Assembly (NCBI RefSeq): GCF_003344965.1
Contig: NZ_CP031194.1
Location: forward strand, 8,246,001 to 8,310,000
DNA: 64,000 bases
From: Streptomyces paludis
GTDB taxonomy: Bacteria; Actinomycetota; Actinomycetes; Streptomycetales; Streptomycetaceae
Direction: 5' to 3'
The translations under genes and the position numbers were made by a program. Position 1 is the stretch's first letter, and each line of letters opens with the position of its first letter. This document shows positions 1 to 13,300 of the stretch, piece by piece. Under the pieces are notes generated by a model. The model had not been told where the DNA came from. It saw nothing but the letters and a program-made list of their open reading frames with translations, and did not search any database.

Positions 1-1365
1 GTGGGACGCCACGACCCGCTCACCGGCCCCCGGCAGGGCGGCGTCTGGGGCCTCGGCCGCGTGGCCGCGCTGGAACGGGCCGCGCGATGGGGCGGCCTGG
101 TGGACCTGCCCGAGGCGTTCGACGACCGGGCGGCGCGCCGACTGGCATCGGTGCTGACGGGCGAACGGGACGAGGACCAGCTCGCCGTACGGGACAACGG
201 TGTGTTCGGACGACGGCTGGTCCGGGCATCGACGCGGCCCGCGACGCGGACCGGCACGGCCCCCGCCCTCTGGCGAACCGGCGGAACCACCCTGATCACC
301 GGCGGCACAGGCGGTCTCGGCGTGTTCGTCGCGCGCTGGGCGGTCGAGCGCGGTGCCGAACACGTGGTGCTGCTCAGCAGAAGCGGCCCGGACGCCGAGG
401 GCGCCGGGACATCCCGCGCCGAGCTGGAGCGGCTGGGCGCCAGAGTCACCATCGTGGCCTGCGACGTCGCCGACCGCGACGCGCTCTCCGGTGTCGTGGA
501 CTCCGTCAGGGACACACTGCGCGTGGTCGTCCACGCCGCGTGCGTACGCCAGCCCCTGATGGATCTCGACACGGTGACAGCCGACGATGTCACGGCCGAA
601 CTACGGGCCAAGGTCACCGGCGCCGAGCATCTGGACGAGCTGACCCACGGCCTCGAACTGGACGCCTTCGTGCTGTTCTCCTCGGGCACGGCGACATGGG
701 GAAGCGCCGGACAGGCCGGCTGCGCCGCCGCCGACGCAGCCCTTGACGCCCTGGCGGCCCACCGCCGGGCCCGTGGGCAGACGGCCCTGTCGGTGGCATG
801 GGGAGCCTGGGCCGAAGCCGGCATGTCCGTCGACACCCCTGAACAGAGCGCCTATCTGCGGCGGTTGGGCGTGCTGCCGCTACGGCCGACGCAGGCTCTC
901 GCGGCCCTTCAGCGCGCTCTCAACGACGACGACACGACCCTGACGGTCTCGGACATGGACTGGGCCCGGTTCGCCCCCGCGTTCACGGCGGCCCGTCCCA
1001 GTCCGCTGCTGTCGGACCTTCCCGAGGTCGCCGAAGCCCTGGCCGGCGACAGCGCGTCCGGTACGGACGAGACCGCCCTCACGGACTTCGGGCGCCGATG
1101 GGCCGGGACACCGGCGGGGGAGCGCCCGCGCTTCCTGCACGATCTGATCGGTGGCCATGTCGCGGCCGTACTGGGACACAGCTCACCGGACCGTGCCGAT
1201 GTCGGCCAGGCATTCAAGGAGCTGGGCTTCGACTCGCTCACGGCGGTGGAGCTGCGTAACCGCCTCGCCGCCGCGACCGCGCTCAGCCTGCCCACCACCC
1301 TCGTCTTCGACTACCCCACGATCACGGGACTCGCCGGTCACCTCACCGAACTGCTCGACAGCACC
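1..1365 (+). other. M0 (partial): inactive A-type KR and ACP
   Basis: The KR keeps the NADPH motif TGGTGGLG (about residues 99-106), the Lys, the Ser and the A-type Trp (233). However, the YxxxN catalytic site reads CAAAD: codon 721-723 is TGC (Cys241) and 733-735 is GAC (Asp245). The sister KR of M3 has Tyr and Asn at the same places. The ACP Ser is 412. The expected result is an unreduced beta-ketone at chain carbon C23. KS and AT lie left of the window, so the extender is unknown. Confidence 0.9.
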
Positions 1366-4300
1366 ACCGCCCCGGCGGGGGACACGGCAGGACACCCGGT
1401 GTCACCGCGACCGGCGCCGGTCGACAACGACCCGATCGTGATCGTCGGGATGGCGTGCCGGCTGCCCGGCGGGGTGGCGAGCCCCGAGGAGCTGTGGGGC
1501 CTGGTCACGGAGGGACAGGACGCCATCACGGGCTTCCCCACCGACCGGGGCTGGGACCTGGCCGAGCTGTACGGCACGGGCCCCCACGCCTCGGTCACCG
1601 CCGAGGGCGGATTCCTGCACGACGCGGGGGAGTTCGACGCGGGGTTCTTCGGGATCTCGCCGCGTGAGGCGATCGCCATGGACCCGCAGCAGCGGCTGCT
1701 GCTGGAGACGTCCTGGGAGGCGCTGGAACACGCCGGGATCGCCCCGGCCTCCCTGGCCGACGACCCCGTCGGCGTGTTCATCGGCGCGATTCCCTCGGGC
1801 TACGCCGAAGTGGCGGCCCGATCGGGCGAGGACATGGCGGGACACCTCGTCACCGGCGGTTCCCAGAGTGTCCTGTCCGGGCGCGTGGCATACACACTGG
1901 GCCTGCGCGGCCCGGCGGTGACGGTGGACACGGCGTGTTCGTCGTCGCTGGTGGCGCTGCATCTGGCCGTACAGGCGGTGCGGTCGGGCGAGTGCTCGAT
2001 GGCCCTCACCGGCGGTGTGACGGTCATGGCGACGGCCGAGGCGTTTGTCGGATTCTCGGTGCAGGGCGGACTGGCGAGCGACGGCCGGTGCAAGGCGTTC
2101 GCGGACGGTGCCGATGGCACGGCGTGGTCCGAGGGCGCGGGTGTGCTGGTGGTGCAGCGTCTGTCGGACGCGCGACGTGCGGGCCGTCAGGTGCTGGCGG
2201 TCGTACGGTCGAGCGCTGTCAACCAGGACGGTGCGTCGAACGGTCTGACGGCGCCGAACGGTCCTGCGCAGCAGCGGGTGATCCGGCAGGCGCTGGCGGG
2301 TGCGGGGTTGTCGGCGGCGGATGTGGACGCGGTGGAGGCGCACGGTACGGGGACGGTGCTGGGTGATCCGATCGAGGCGCAGGCGCTGATCGCGACGTAC
2401 GGTCAAGGTCGTTCGGAGGAACGGCCGTTGTGGCTGGGGTCCCTGAAGTCGAACATCGGTCATACGCAGGCCGCGGCGGGTGTCGCGGGCGTGATCAAGA
2501 TGGTCATGGCGATGCGGCACGGTGTGCTGCCGAGGACGCTGCATGTGGACGAGCCCTCGTCGCGGATCGACTGGTCCCAGGGGGATGTACGGCTGCTGAC
2601 CGAGGCGGCTCCATGGCCGGAGTCGGATCGTCCGCGCCGTGCTGGTGTGTCGTCCTTCGGGGTGTCCGGCACCAACGCGCATGTCATCCTGGAAGCCCCC
2701 GAGCCCGTCGCCGCGCCGGTTGAGTCCGTCGACGGCCCGGCCGCCGACGGCCAGAGCGGCAGTGCGGTGCCGTGGGTGCTCTCCGGGAAAACGGCCGAAG
2801 CGGTACGGGCCCAGGCGGCACGCCTGCTGGAGTGGACGGAGGCCCGGCCCACCGTCGATCTGCGGGACATGGGCTGGTCGCTCGCGACGACCAGGTCCCC
2901 GCTCGACCACCGCGCGGCGCTTGTCGGCGCCGACCGGGACACCCTGCTCGCCGGGCTGCGCGCCTGCGCGGCGGGAGAACCGACGCTCCAGGGGCAGCCC
3001 GCCGGGGCCACCTCGGGCGTGGGTGTGCTGTTCAGTGGCCAGGGTGCTCAGCGGTTGGGTATGGGGCGGCGGTTGTATGCGTCGTCGGCGGTGTTCGCTG
3101 AGGCGCTGGACGTGGTCCTGGCGGAGTTGGATCCGCAGCTGGACCGGCCGCTGACTGATGTCATGTGGGGTGAGGATCCAGGGTTGTTGGAGGGTACGGG
3201 GTGGGCGCAGCCTGCGTTGTTCGCGGTGGAGGTGGCGCTGTTCCGGGTGGTGGAGTCGTGGGGGGTGACCCCGGACTATTTGCTGGGCCATTCGGTGGGT
3301 GAGATCGCTGCCGCGCATGTGTCGGGTGTGCTGTCGTTGGCGGATGCGTGTCGTCTGGTGGCGGCGCGTGGGCGGTTGATGCAGGAGCTGCCGACCGGTG
3401 GGGCGATGGTGGCGGTGGAGGCCGGCGAGGACGAGGTCGCCGGGCTGCTCTCCTCGCGGGTGTCGATTGCGGTGATCAACTCGCCCGAGTCGTTGGTGCT
3501 TGCGGGTGATGAGGATGAAGTTGCGTGCATTGCGGGGGAGTTTGCGGGGCGTGGTCGGCGGACGAGTCGTCTGCGGGTGTCGCATGCTTTCCACTCGTCG
3601 TTGATGGAACCGATGCTCGATGACTTCGAGCGGGTATTGGCCTCTCTGACGTGGGGACTCCCGCGGATCCCCCTGGTGTCGACGCTGACCGGTGAGGTGG
3701 CTTCCGCGGAGCTGCTCTGCTCTCCGGCGTACTGGGTGCGTCAGGTGCGGGAGACGGTCCGGTTTGCCGATGGCGTACGGCGGTTGGAGGCGCTCGGCGT
3801 ACGGACGCTGATCGAGGCGGGGCCGGTCGGGGTACTGGCCGCGATGGCACAGCAGACCTGCACCGAGGCCGTCACCGCCGTCGCACTGCTGCGCGGCGAC
3901 GACCAGCCCGAGGACACCGCCCTGGTCACGGCGGCGGCCCGGCTGTTCGTCCAGGGCGTCCCGCTCGACTGGGCGCCGTTCTTCGCGGGGGCCCGGCGCA
4001 TCGATCTGCCGACGTACGCCTTCCAGCGGCAGCGGTACTGGCCCGACGGCCCGGCGGCGGTCGGCAATGTGCTGGGCGCGGGGCTCACACCGGCCGAACA
4101 CCCCTTCCTGGGCGCGACGGTCTCTCTGCCCGACTCCGGCGGCACACTGTTCACGGGCAGGGTGTCGCTGCTCTCGCACCCCTGGCTGGCCGACCATGTG
4201 GTGCGGGGACAAGCGGTCTTTCCCATGACCGGCTTCATGGAGCTGGCGGTCCGTGCGGGCGACACAGTCGGGTGCGAGCAGCTGAGCGAACTGACCCTGG

Positions 4301-7300
4301 AGACACCGCTGATGATTCCCGCCGAGGGCGGGCGCGGACTCCAGGTCTCCCTGACCGAGCAGGAGCGCGGCTGGACGGTCACGATCCACTCCCGCCCAGA
4401 CGGCGGTGAGGTGTGGACCCGGCATGCCACGGGCGTACTGAGCGCGGCCCCGTCCACGACCGATGACACCATGTTCGACGCGGTGGGCCCGCAGTGGCCG
4501 CCGGCCGGGGCTACGGTCGTCGATATCGCGCGGACAGACACCACCGGACCCGAGAGCGCGGGCCACGAGGAGACGTACGGGCCGGTGTTCCAGGGGCTGA
4601 CCCGGGCCTGGGCCCAGGGACAGCGCGTATGGGCCGAGGTCGCGCTGCCCGAGAGCCAGACGGAACGGGCCGGTGCGTTCGGCATGCATCCGGCGCTGCT
4701 CGATGCAGTCCTGCGGGCGGCGGCGTTCGCCGCTCCGCGAAAGCAGTGGGGGCTCGACGGAGAGGGCGACGGAGCGGAGGACGGCGGGGGAGAGGGAACG
4801 CGGCTGCCGTTCCACGTCACCGGTCTCGTGCTACGGGCCTCCGGCGCGGCGCGGGTACGTGCCTGCCTGACCCGGACGGGCCGCGACGAGGTCAGTGTCG
4901 CGGTCACGGACGGCGCGGGTGAGCCCGTGCTGTCGATCGGGTCCGTGCTGACGCGCTCCTGGTCGGAGACCGACATCACGGACGGGGCCGACGACACGGC
5001 CGTACTCGTCCCCCGATGGACCGAGCTGCCGCGTACATCCGGGGCGGGACTGGTCCGGCCGGGCGACGACTGGACCGTGGTGGGAACGGGCGGCCACCAC
5101 ACCGATATGCCCGCCCTGACGGCCTCGCTCGACGCGGGCACGCCCGTACCGCGACGCGTGGTACTCGTCCCGCCGCACCACTCCGTGCCGCATGAGGTCG
5201 TCCGAGCGACGCATGACGTCACGGCGTGGACGCTGGCGCAGCTGCGGCACTGGCTGGAGGAACGGCGTTACGCAGAAGCCCGGTTGACCGTGGTGACCCG
5301 GGCCGCGGTCACCACAGGCCCGGACGACCCGCTGACCGACCTGCCCGCCGCCGCCGTCTGGGGCCTGGTCCGCTCGGCCCAGACGGAAAACCCCGACCGG
5401 ATCACACTGGTCGACCTGGAGACCCGATACGCCCCGGAGACCCTCAATGCTCCGGAGGCCCGGAACACCCCGGACGGCCTGAACACCCCGGACGGCCTGC
5501 GCGACGACGCGGCCGTAACCGGCCAGGATCTCCTGACCCTGGTCCTCCGGGCGGACGCGACCGGCGAGCCTCAGGTCGCCCTGCGCGGCGACACGGTCCT
5601 CGTCCCCCGACTGGTCCGTCACACCACCGCCGAGGCCACAGCGCCCACAACGCCTGCCGCTCTCGCGGGGCCGAACGGAGCGGTCCTGATCACCGGCGGT
5701 ACGGGCGGCCTGGGCAGCCGGCTCGCCCAGCACCTCGTCCGTCACCACGGGGTCAGGGACCTGCTGCTGGTCAGCCGCCGCGGCGAGCGGGCCGAAGGCG
5801 CGGCCGAACTGGTCGCGACCCTGTCCGGGCTGGGCGCCCGGGCCACCGTGGTGGCCTGCGACGTCTCCGACCGCGACGCGCTGGCGGCGCTGCTGGCCAC
5901 GCACCCGGTGGCGGGCGTCGTCCACACCGCCGGTGTGGTGAACGACGGGATCATCGGCACACTGACCCCGGAGCGGCTGGGCTCCGTCCTCGCGCCGAAG
6001 GCCGACGCGACCTGGCATCTCCATGAGCTGACCCGCGACCTGGGCCTCGATCTGTCGCTGTTCGTCGTCTTCTCGTCCCTGGCCGGCCTGTTCGGCGGGC
6101 CGGGGCAGGGCAACTACGCGGCTGCGAACGTCTTCGCGGACGCGGTCATGCAGGCGCGCCGTCAGAACGGGCTGCCCGGTATCTCGCTGGCCTGGGGCGC
6201 GTGGTCGCCCGAGGCCGGTCTCACCGCGGCCCTGTCGGACATCGACCTGCGGCGGATGAACGCGTCGGGCATGCCACCGCTCTCGATCGAGCAGGGACTC
6301 GGCCTCTTCGACCGGGCACTGAGCGCCGGTGAACCGGTCGTGGGACTGACCCGTCTGGACACCGTGGCGCTGCGCGCCCAGCCCGAAGTCCCCCTGGTGC
6401 TGCGGTCCCTCGTCGGCCGCGTGGTCCGGCGGAGCGCCGGCGACGGGCGTCACGACACCGACGGCTTCGCCCACCGCTGGGCCGGGATACCGGCCGACGA
6501 CCGTACGCGCTTCCTGCGCGAGCTGATCCACGGGCAGGTCACCACCGTGCTGGGGCATGGCGCCGCCACCCGGATCGATGTTGGGCAGGCGTTCAAGGAG
6601 CTGGGCTTCGACTCGCTGACGGCGGTGGAGCTGCGCAACCAGCTCACCGCGGCGACCGGTCTTGTCCTGCCCGCCACATTGGCCTTCGACTATCCCTCGA
6701 TCACCGCACTCGCCGACCACGTGGCCGAACTCCTGGGCGCACCGCGCGCCGAGGACATCAGCGCCGTGCCGGCCGTCCTCCCGGCGACCGACGACCCGGT
6801 TGTCATCGTCGGTATGGCATGCCGTTACCCCGGCGAGGTGTCGAGCCCCGACCAGTTGTGGCGGCTGGTCGCGGACGGCCGGGACGCCGTGGCCGGCTTC
6901 CCGGAGGACCGGGGCTGGGACCTGGACGAACTGCTCGGCTCGGGCCCTGGCTCCGGCGCCTCCGTCACCGCGAAGGGCGGATTCCTCGCCGGTGTAGGGG
7001 AGTTCGACGCGGGGTTCTTCGGGATCTCGCCACGTGAGGCGGTGGCGACCGACCCGCAGCAGCGGCTGCTGCTGGAGGCATCGTGGGAGGCGCTGGAACA
7101 CGCCGGTATTGACCCGACGTCCCTGGCCGGCAGCCCGGTCGGTGTCTTCGTGGGCGCTTTCGAGTCCGGATACGCCCAGGTGGCGGGCCGGTCCGGCGAG
7201 GACATGACCGGCCACCTCATGACCGGGGGCTCACCGAGCGTCGCCTCGGGCCGGGTCGCGTACGTACTCGGCCTTCAGGGCCCGGCACTGACAGTGGACA

Positions 7301-10300
7301 CAGCATGCTCGTCGTCGCTGGTGGCGCTGCATCTGGCCGCTCAGGCGCTGCGGTCGGGCGAGTGCACGATGGCGCTCGCCGGTGGTGTGACCGTCATGGC
7401 GACACCCGAGACCTTCGTCGGCTTCACCCAGCAGGGCGGCCTGTCGGCGGACGGCCGGTGCAAGGCGTTCGCGGACGGTGCCGATGGCACGGGGTGGTCC
7501 GAGGGGGCGGGTGTGCTGGTGGTGCAGCGGTTGTCGGACGCCCGCCGCGAGGGCCGCCGGGTGCTGGCGGTCGTACGGTCGAGTGCGGTGAACCAGGACG
7601 GTGCGTCCAACGGTCTGACGGCGCCCAACGGCCCGGCGCAGCAGCGGGTGATCCGGCAAGCGCTGGCGGGTGCGGGGTTGTCGGCGGCGGGTGTGGACGC
7701 GGTGGAGGCGCATGGTACGGGGACGGTGCTGGGCGACCCGATCGAGGCGCAGGCGCTGCTGGCGACGTACGGCCAGGACCGTTCGGCCGATCGGCCTTTG
7801 TGGCTGGGGTCGTTGAAGTCGAATATCGGTCATACACAGGCTGCGGCGGGTGTCGCGGGCATCATCAAGATGGTCATGGCGATGCGGCACGGTGTGCTGC
7901 CGAGGACGCTGCATGTGGACGCGCCGTCGTCGAAGGTGGACTGGTCCCAGGGGGATGTCCGGCTGCTGACCGAGGCCACACCATGGCCCGAGACGGGGCG
8001 CCCGCGCCGGGCCGGGGTGTCGTCCTTCGGTGTGTCGGGGACGAACGCCCACGTCATTCTCGAAGCCGATACGGAGTCGGAGTACGCGACGGACGCGCCC
8101 GCGACCGACCTCGGCACCGGTATCGAGGCGGGGGCCGGAGGCGGGACCGGTCTCGCCGGAACCGAGGTGCCGTGGGTGCTGTCCGGCAGATCGGTCGAGG
8201 CGGTGCGTGGCCAGGCGGTGCGCCTGCTGGAGTGGGCGGAGGGCGCCCCCGGCGTCGCTGTGCCGGATGTGGCGTGGTCGTTGGCCACGACACGTGCGGT
8301 CTTCGACCACCGTGCGGTGGTGGCCGGCGGTGACCGCGAGGAACTGCTGTCCGGGCTGCGGGCCGTGGCGGACGGTGAGCCTGCGGCAGGAGTGTCGCAG
8401 GGACGTGCGGCCGGTGGCGTGGACTCGGCGGGCGTGGTGTTCGTGTTCCCCGGCCAGGGGGCCCAGTGGGTCGGTATGGCACGGGAACTGATGGACGAGT
8501 CAGCGGTGTTCGCGGAGGCGATGTCCGAGTGTGCTGATGCCCTGGGCGCGTTCGTGGACTGGAAGTTGTCGGATGTGCTGGATGATGAATCCGCTCTGGA
8601 CCGGGTGGAGGTGGTGCAGCCGGTTCTGTGGGCGGTGATGGTGTCGCTCGCGAAGGTGTGGCGGTCGTGCGGTGTGGAGCCGGCCGCCGTGGTCGGCCAT
8701 TCGCAGGGAGAAATCGCTGCCCTCTGTGTGGCGGGCGGTCTGTCGCTGTCGGACGGGGCGCGGGTCGTTGCTCTGCGGAGCCGCGCGATAGCCGACACGC
8801 TGGCGGGTAGCGGTGGTGGTATGGCGGCGGTGTCGCTGTCCGCCGAGCGGGCCACATCCCTGATCGAGCGGTGGGACGGCCGACTCTCGCTGGCGGCGGT
8901 GAACGGCCCCTCATCCGTGGTGATTTCCGGTGATGCCGAGGCGCTGCGCGACCTGGTGGCAGACTGCGAGGCGGACAGCGTCCGTGCACGCGTCATACCG
9001 GTGGATTACGCCTCCCACTCGGTTCAGGTGGATGTGATCCGGGACCGGCTGCTGGAGGAGCTTGCGGCAGTTCATCCGGAACCGGCATCCCTCCCGGTGT
9101 ACTCCTCCGTCACGGGCAAGCTCCTCGACACGACCTCGGCGGATGCCGCGTACTGGGTGCGCAATCTACGCGACACGGTCCGCTTCGAGGAGGCGACCCA
9201 GGCGCTGATCGCGGCCGGCCGGCACACGTTTGTCGAGGTCAGCCCGCATCCCGTACTCACCACGCCCCTCCAGGAGACCCTGGACGCCACCGGTGCCGAA
9301 GGCATTGCCGTCGGGACTCTGCGCCGTGGTGAGGGTGGCTCGCGTCGTATGGTCGCGTCGCTTGCTGAGCTGTTCGTCCAGGGTGTGCCGGTCGCCTGGG
9401 AGCGGCTCTTCGCCGGGCTTGACGCCCGTCGGGTCGAGCTGCCGACGTACGCGTTCCAGCACGAGCGGTACTGGCCGGATGCCCCGGCAACGGTCGGTGA
9501 TGTGGTGGCGGCGGGCCTGGCGTCGGCCGAGCACCCTTTGCTCAGCGCGATGGTGGAGCTTCCGGAGTCCGGCGGGTTGCTGTTCACCGGCAGGATCTCC
9601 GTACGCACCCACCCGTGGCTCGCGGACCACATGGTGCGAGGCCATGCTGTTCTCCCGCCGACGGCGTTCGTCGAACTGGCCGTCCGCGCCGGCGACTCCG
9701 TCGGCTGTGGTCACCTCCGCGAACTGGAACTGGCCGCACCGCTGGTCGTACCCGAACGTGGTGGCTGCCGGCTTCGGGTGTCGCTCACCGAGTGCGAGGA
9801 GGGCTGGACGGTGAGCGTCCACGCCCGCCCCGACGGAGGCGAGCACTGGACCAGGCACGCCACCGGGCTGTTGACCACCCGCACGTCCTCCGACGCGGAC
9901 TTCACCGGGCTGGCAGCGGCGGCGCCATGGCCGCCGAGCGGCGCCACGGAGATCGACCTCTCCGGCCTCTACGCGCACACCGGCACCGGCCTGTCCGGTA
10001 CGGACGTGGTGCGCGGGCCGGTGTTCCAGGCGCTCACCCGGGCCTGGGCCCAGGGCGACCGGATATGGGCCGAGGCGGCCCTGCCCGAGAGCCGGACGGA
10101 CCGGGCCGGGGCGTACGGTGTGCACCCGGCCCTGCTGGACGCCGCGTTGCAGGCGGTGACGGCCGAGTCCGGGCTGCTGCCCGCCGCGTTCGGCGATGTG
10201 GTGCTCCGGGCCACGGGAGCGACGCACGTACGGGTGTGTCTCACCCGGATCCACGACGACGAATACAGCGTCGCGATCGTCGACGGCGACGGTGCGCCGG

Positions 10301-13300
10301 TGCTGTCGATCGGCTCGGCGGTGCTGCGCCCGATTCCGGAGGGCGACTTCGCCGCCGCGCCCCAGGACGCGGTAATACTCGTTCCGCAGTGGACCGCTCT
10401 GGACGCGGTGAGTGGCGGCAGCACCTCTGCTTCCGCTTCCGCCGACGGCTGGGTCGTGGTGGGGCCGGGTGGGGAGGCCACGGATCTGGACACGCTGATC
10501 GCGGCGGTGGCCGCCGGGGCCCCCGTACCGCGGCAGGTGGTTCTCGCCGTACCGCATCACCCCCGTCCGGCGCCCGGCCTCGTGCACGAGGTCACCGTCC
10601 GGACACTGGAGGAAGTACAGCGCTGGCTCGGTGAACAGCGCTTCGCGGCAACGCGGTTGGCCGTCCTCACCCGCTCGGCGGTGACCACCGGCGCGGACGA
10701 CCCGGTGACCGATCTGCCCGCGGCGGCGGTCTGGGGCCTCATCCGCTCGGCACAGACGGAGAACCCCGACCGGATCACCCTTGTCGACCTGACACCGGAC
10801 GCGCCCTTGGATCTCCCGGCGCTGGCCGCCGCGGTCCTGACAGCGGAGGACCAAGTGGCCTTCCGCGACGGAGAGATGAGGGTGCCACGCCTGATCCGCC
10901 GTACCCCGGTTGCCGCCCCGGCCGCGGCCGGGGACGGAGAGACCGGCGCGGTGCGCGGCACGGTCGTGATCACCGGTGCCCTGGGCGGTCTCGGCAGCCT
11001 GACGGCTCGTCATCTCGTACGTGCCCACGGCGTGCGGCACCTGCTGCTGGCGAGTAGGCGCGGTGAACGCGCCGAGGGCGCCGCCGAGCTGACCGAGGAG
11101 CTGACCGCACTGGGCGCGCGGGTCACGGTCGTGGCCTGTGACGTGTCCGACCGGGACGCCCTTGCCGCGATGCTGGCGGCCGTGCCCGAGGAGCACCCGG
11201 TCTCGGGGATCGTTCACACGGCGGGCGTGCTGGACGACGGTGTCATCGGCTCGCTCACCGGCGAGCGGGTGAGCCGGGTGCTGCGCCCGAAGGTGGACGC
11301 GTCGTGGCATCTGCACGAGCTGACCCAGGGCATGGACCTGTCGTTCTTCGTGGTGTTCTCGTCCCTGGCGGGGCTGCTGGGCGGGCCTGGTCAGGGCAAC
11401 TACGCGGCGGGGAACGTATTCGCCGACACACTGGCGCAGTGGCGCCGGCAGGCCGGGCTTCCGGGCGTGTCGATGGCGTGGGGAGCTTGGACGCCCGAGG
11501 TCGGACTGACCGGGACACTGACGGACGTCGACCTGCGGCGCATGGCCCGCGCGGGGATGCCGCTGCTCACCGTGGAGCAGGGCCTCGACCTCTTCGACCA
11601 GGCGCTCAGTAGTGACGACGCCGTTCTGGGCCTGACCCGGCTCGACACGGCCGCCCTGCGCGCACAGGGCGAGGTGCCGACCGTCCTGCGCTCCCTCGTC
11701 GGCGGTGTGGTGCGCCGCGCCGCCGGGGAGGCGCGGCAGCGGCCCGGCGGCTTCGCACGGCGCTGGTCCGCACTGCCCGCCGAGGAACGCCCCCGCTTCC
11801 TGCACGGACTGCTGCGCGGCCATGTCGCGGCGGTGCTCGGGCACCGGTCGCCCGATCACATCGACGCCGACGAGGCTTTCAAGCTCCTCGGCTTCGACTC
11901 GCTGACCGCCGTCGAGCTGCGCAACGAGGTGGCGGCGGCGACCGGGCTGGCCCTGCCCGCGACCCTGGTGTTCGACTACCCCACCATCACACTGCTGGCC
12001 GAGCATCTCGCGGACCGTCTCGCCGAGCTGCTCGGTGAGACACGGACCCCGGCCGATGCCGTGGGCACACCGCCGCCGGTGGTATCGGTGACCGACGACC
12101 CGATCGTGATCGTCGGCATGGCCTGCCGGTTCCCGGGGGACGTGGCGGACCCCGACGGACTCTGGCGGCTGCTGGCAGACGGCGAGGACGCCGTCGCGGG
12201 CTTCCCGACCGACCGGGGCTGGGACCTGGACGAGCTGCTGGGCTCCGGGGCTTCGGCCACCGCGAGGGGCGGCTTCCTGGACGGAGTCGGTGATTTCGAC
12301 GCGGGGTTCTTCGGGATCTCGCCGCGTGAGGCGATCGCCATGGATCCGCAGCAGCGGCTGCTGCTGGAGACGTCCTGGGAGGCGCTGGAACACGCCGGCA
12401 TCGACCCGGCGTCGATGGCGGGCACAGCGGCCGGGGTTTTCGTCGGTGCCTTCCCGTCCGGGTACACCGAGCTGGCGTCCCGGGCCGACGGGGACCTGGC
12501 CGGGCATCTGATCACCGGTGGTTCCGGGAGCGTTGTCTCGGGCCGGGTGGCGTACACGCTGGGGCTGCACGGTCCTGCGGTGACGGTGGACACGGCGTGT
12601 TCGTCGTCGCTGGTGGCGCTGCATCTGGCCGCGCAGGCGCTGCGGTCCGGGGAGTGCACGATGGCCCTCGCGGGCGGTGTCACCGTCATCGCGACCCCGG
12701 ACACCTTCGTCGGGTTCTCCCAGCAGGGCGGCTTGTCGGCCGATGGCCGGTGCAAGGCGTTCGCGGACGGTGCTGATGGCACGGGGTGGTCCGAGGGTGC
12801 GGGTGTGCTGGTGGTGCAGCGGCTGTCGGACGCGCGGCGGGAAGGCCGCCGGGTGCTGGCGGTCGTACGGTCGAGCGCTGTCAACCAGGACGGTGCGTCG
12901 AACGGTCTGACGGCGCCGAACGGTCCTGCGCAGCAGCGGGTGATCCGGCAGGCGCTGGCGGGTGCGGGGTTGTCGGCGGCGGATGTGGACGCGGTGGAGG
13001 CGCACGGTACGGGGACGGTGCTGGGTGATCCGATCGAGGCGCAGGCGCTGATCGCGACGTACGGTCAAGGTCGTTCGGAGGAACGGCCGTTGTGGCTCGG
13101 GTCCCTGAAGTCGAACATTGGTCATACGCAGGCTGCGGCGGGTGTCGCGGGTGTGATCAAGATGGTGTTGGCGATGCGGCACGGTGTGCTGCCGAGGACG
13201 CTGCATGTGGACGCTCCGTCGTCGAAGGTCGACTGGTCCGAAGGCATGGTGCGTCTCCTCACGGACACCACTCCGTGGCCGGAGTCGGATCGGCCGCGTC

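Noticed and set aside
1-3. GTG at the first base as a gene start
   Set aside because: It lies inside a KR structural subdomain; the gene clearly continues to the left.
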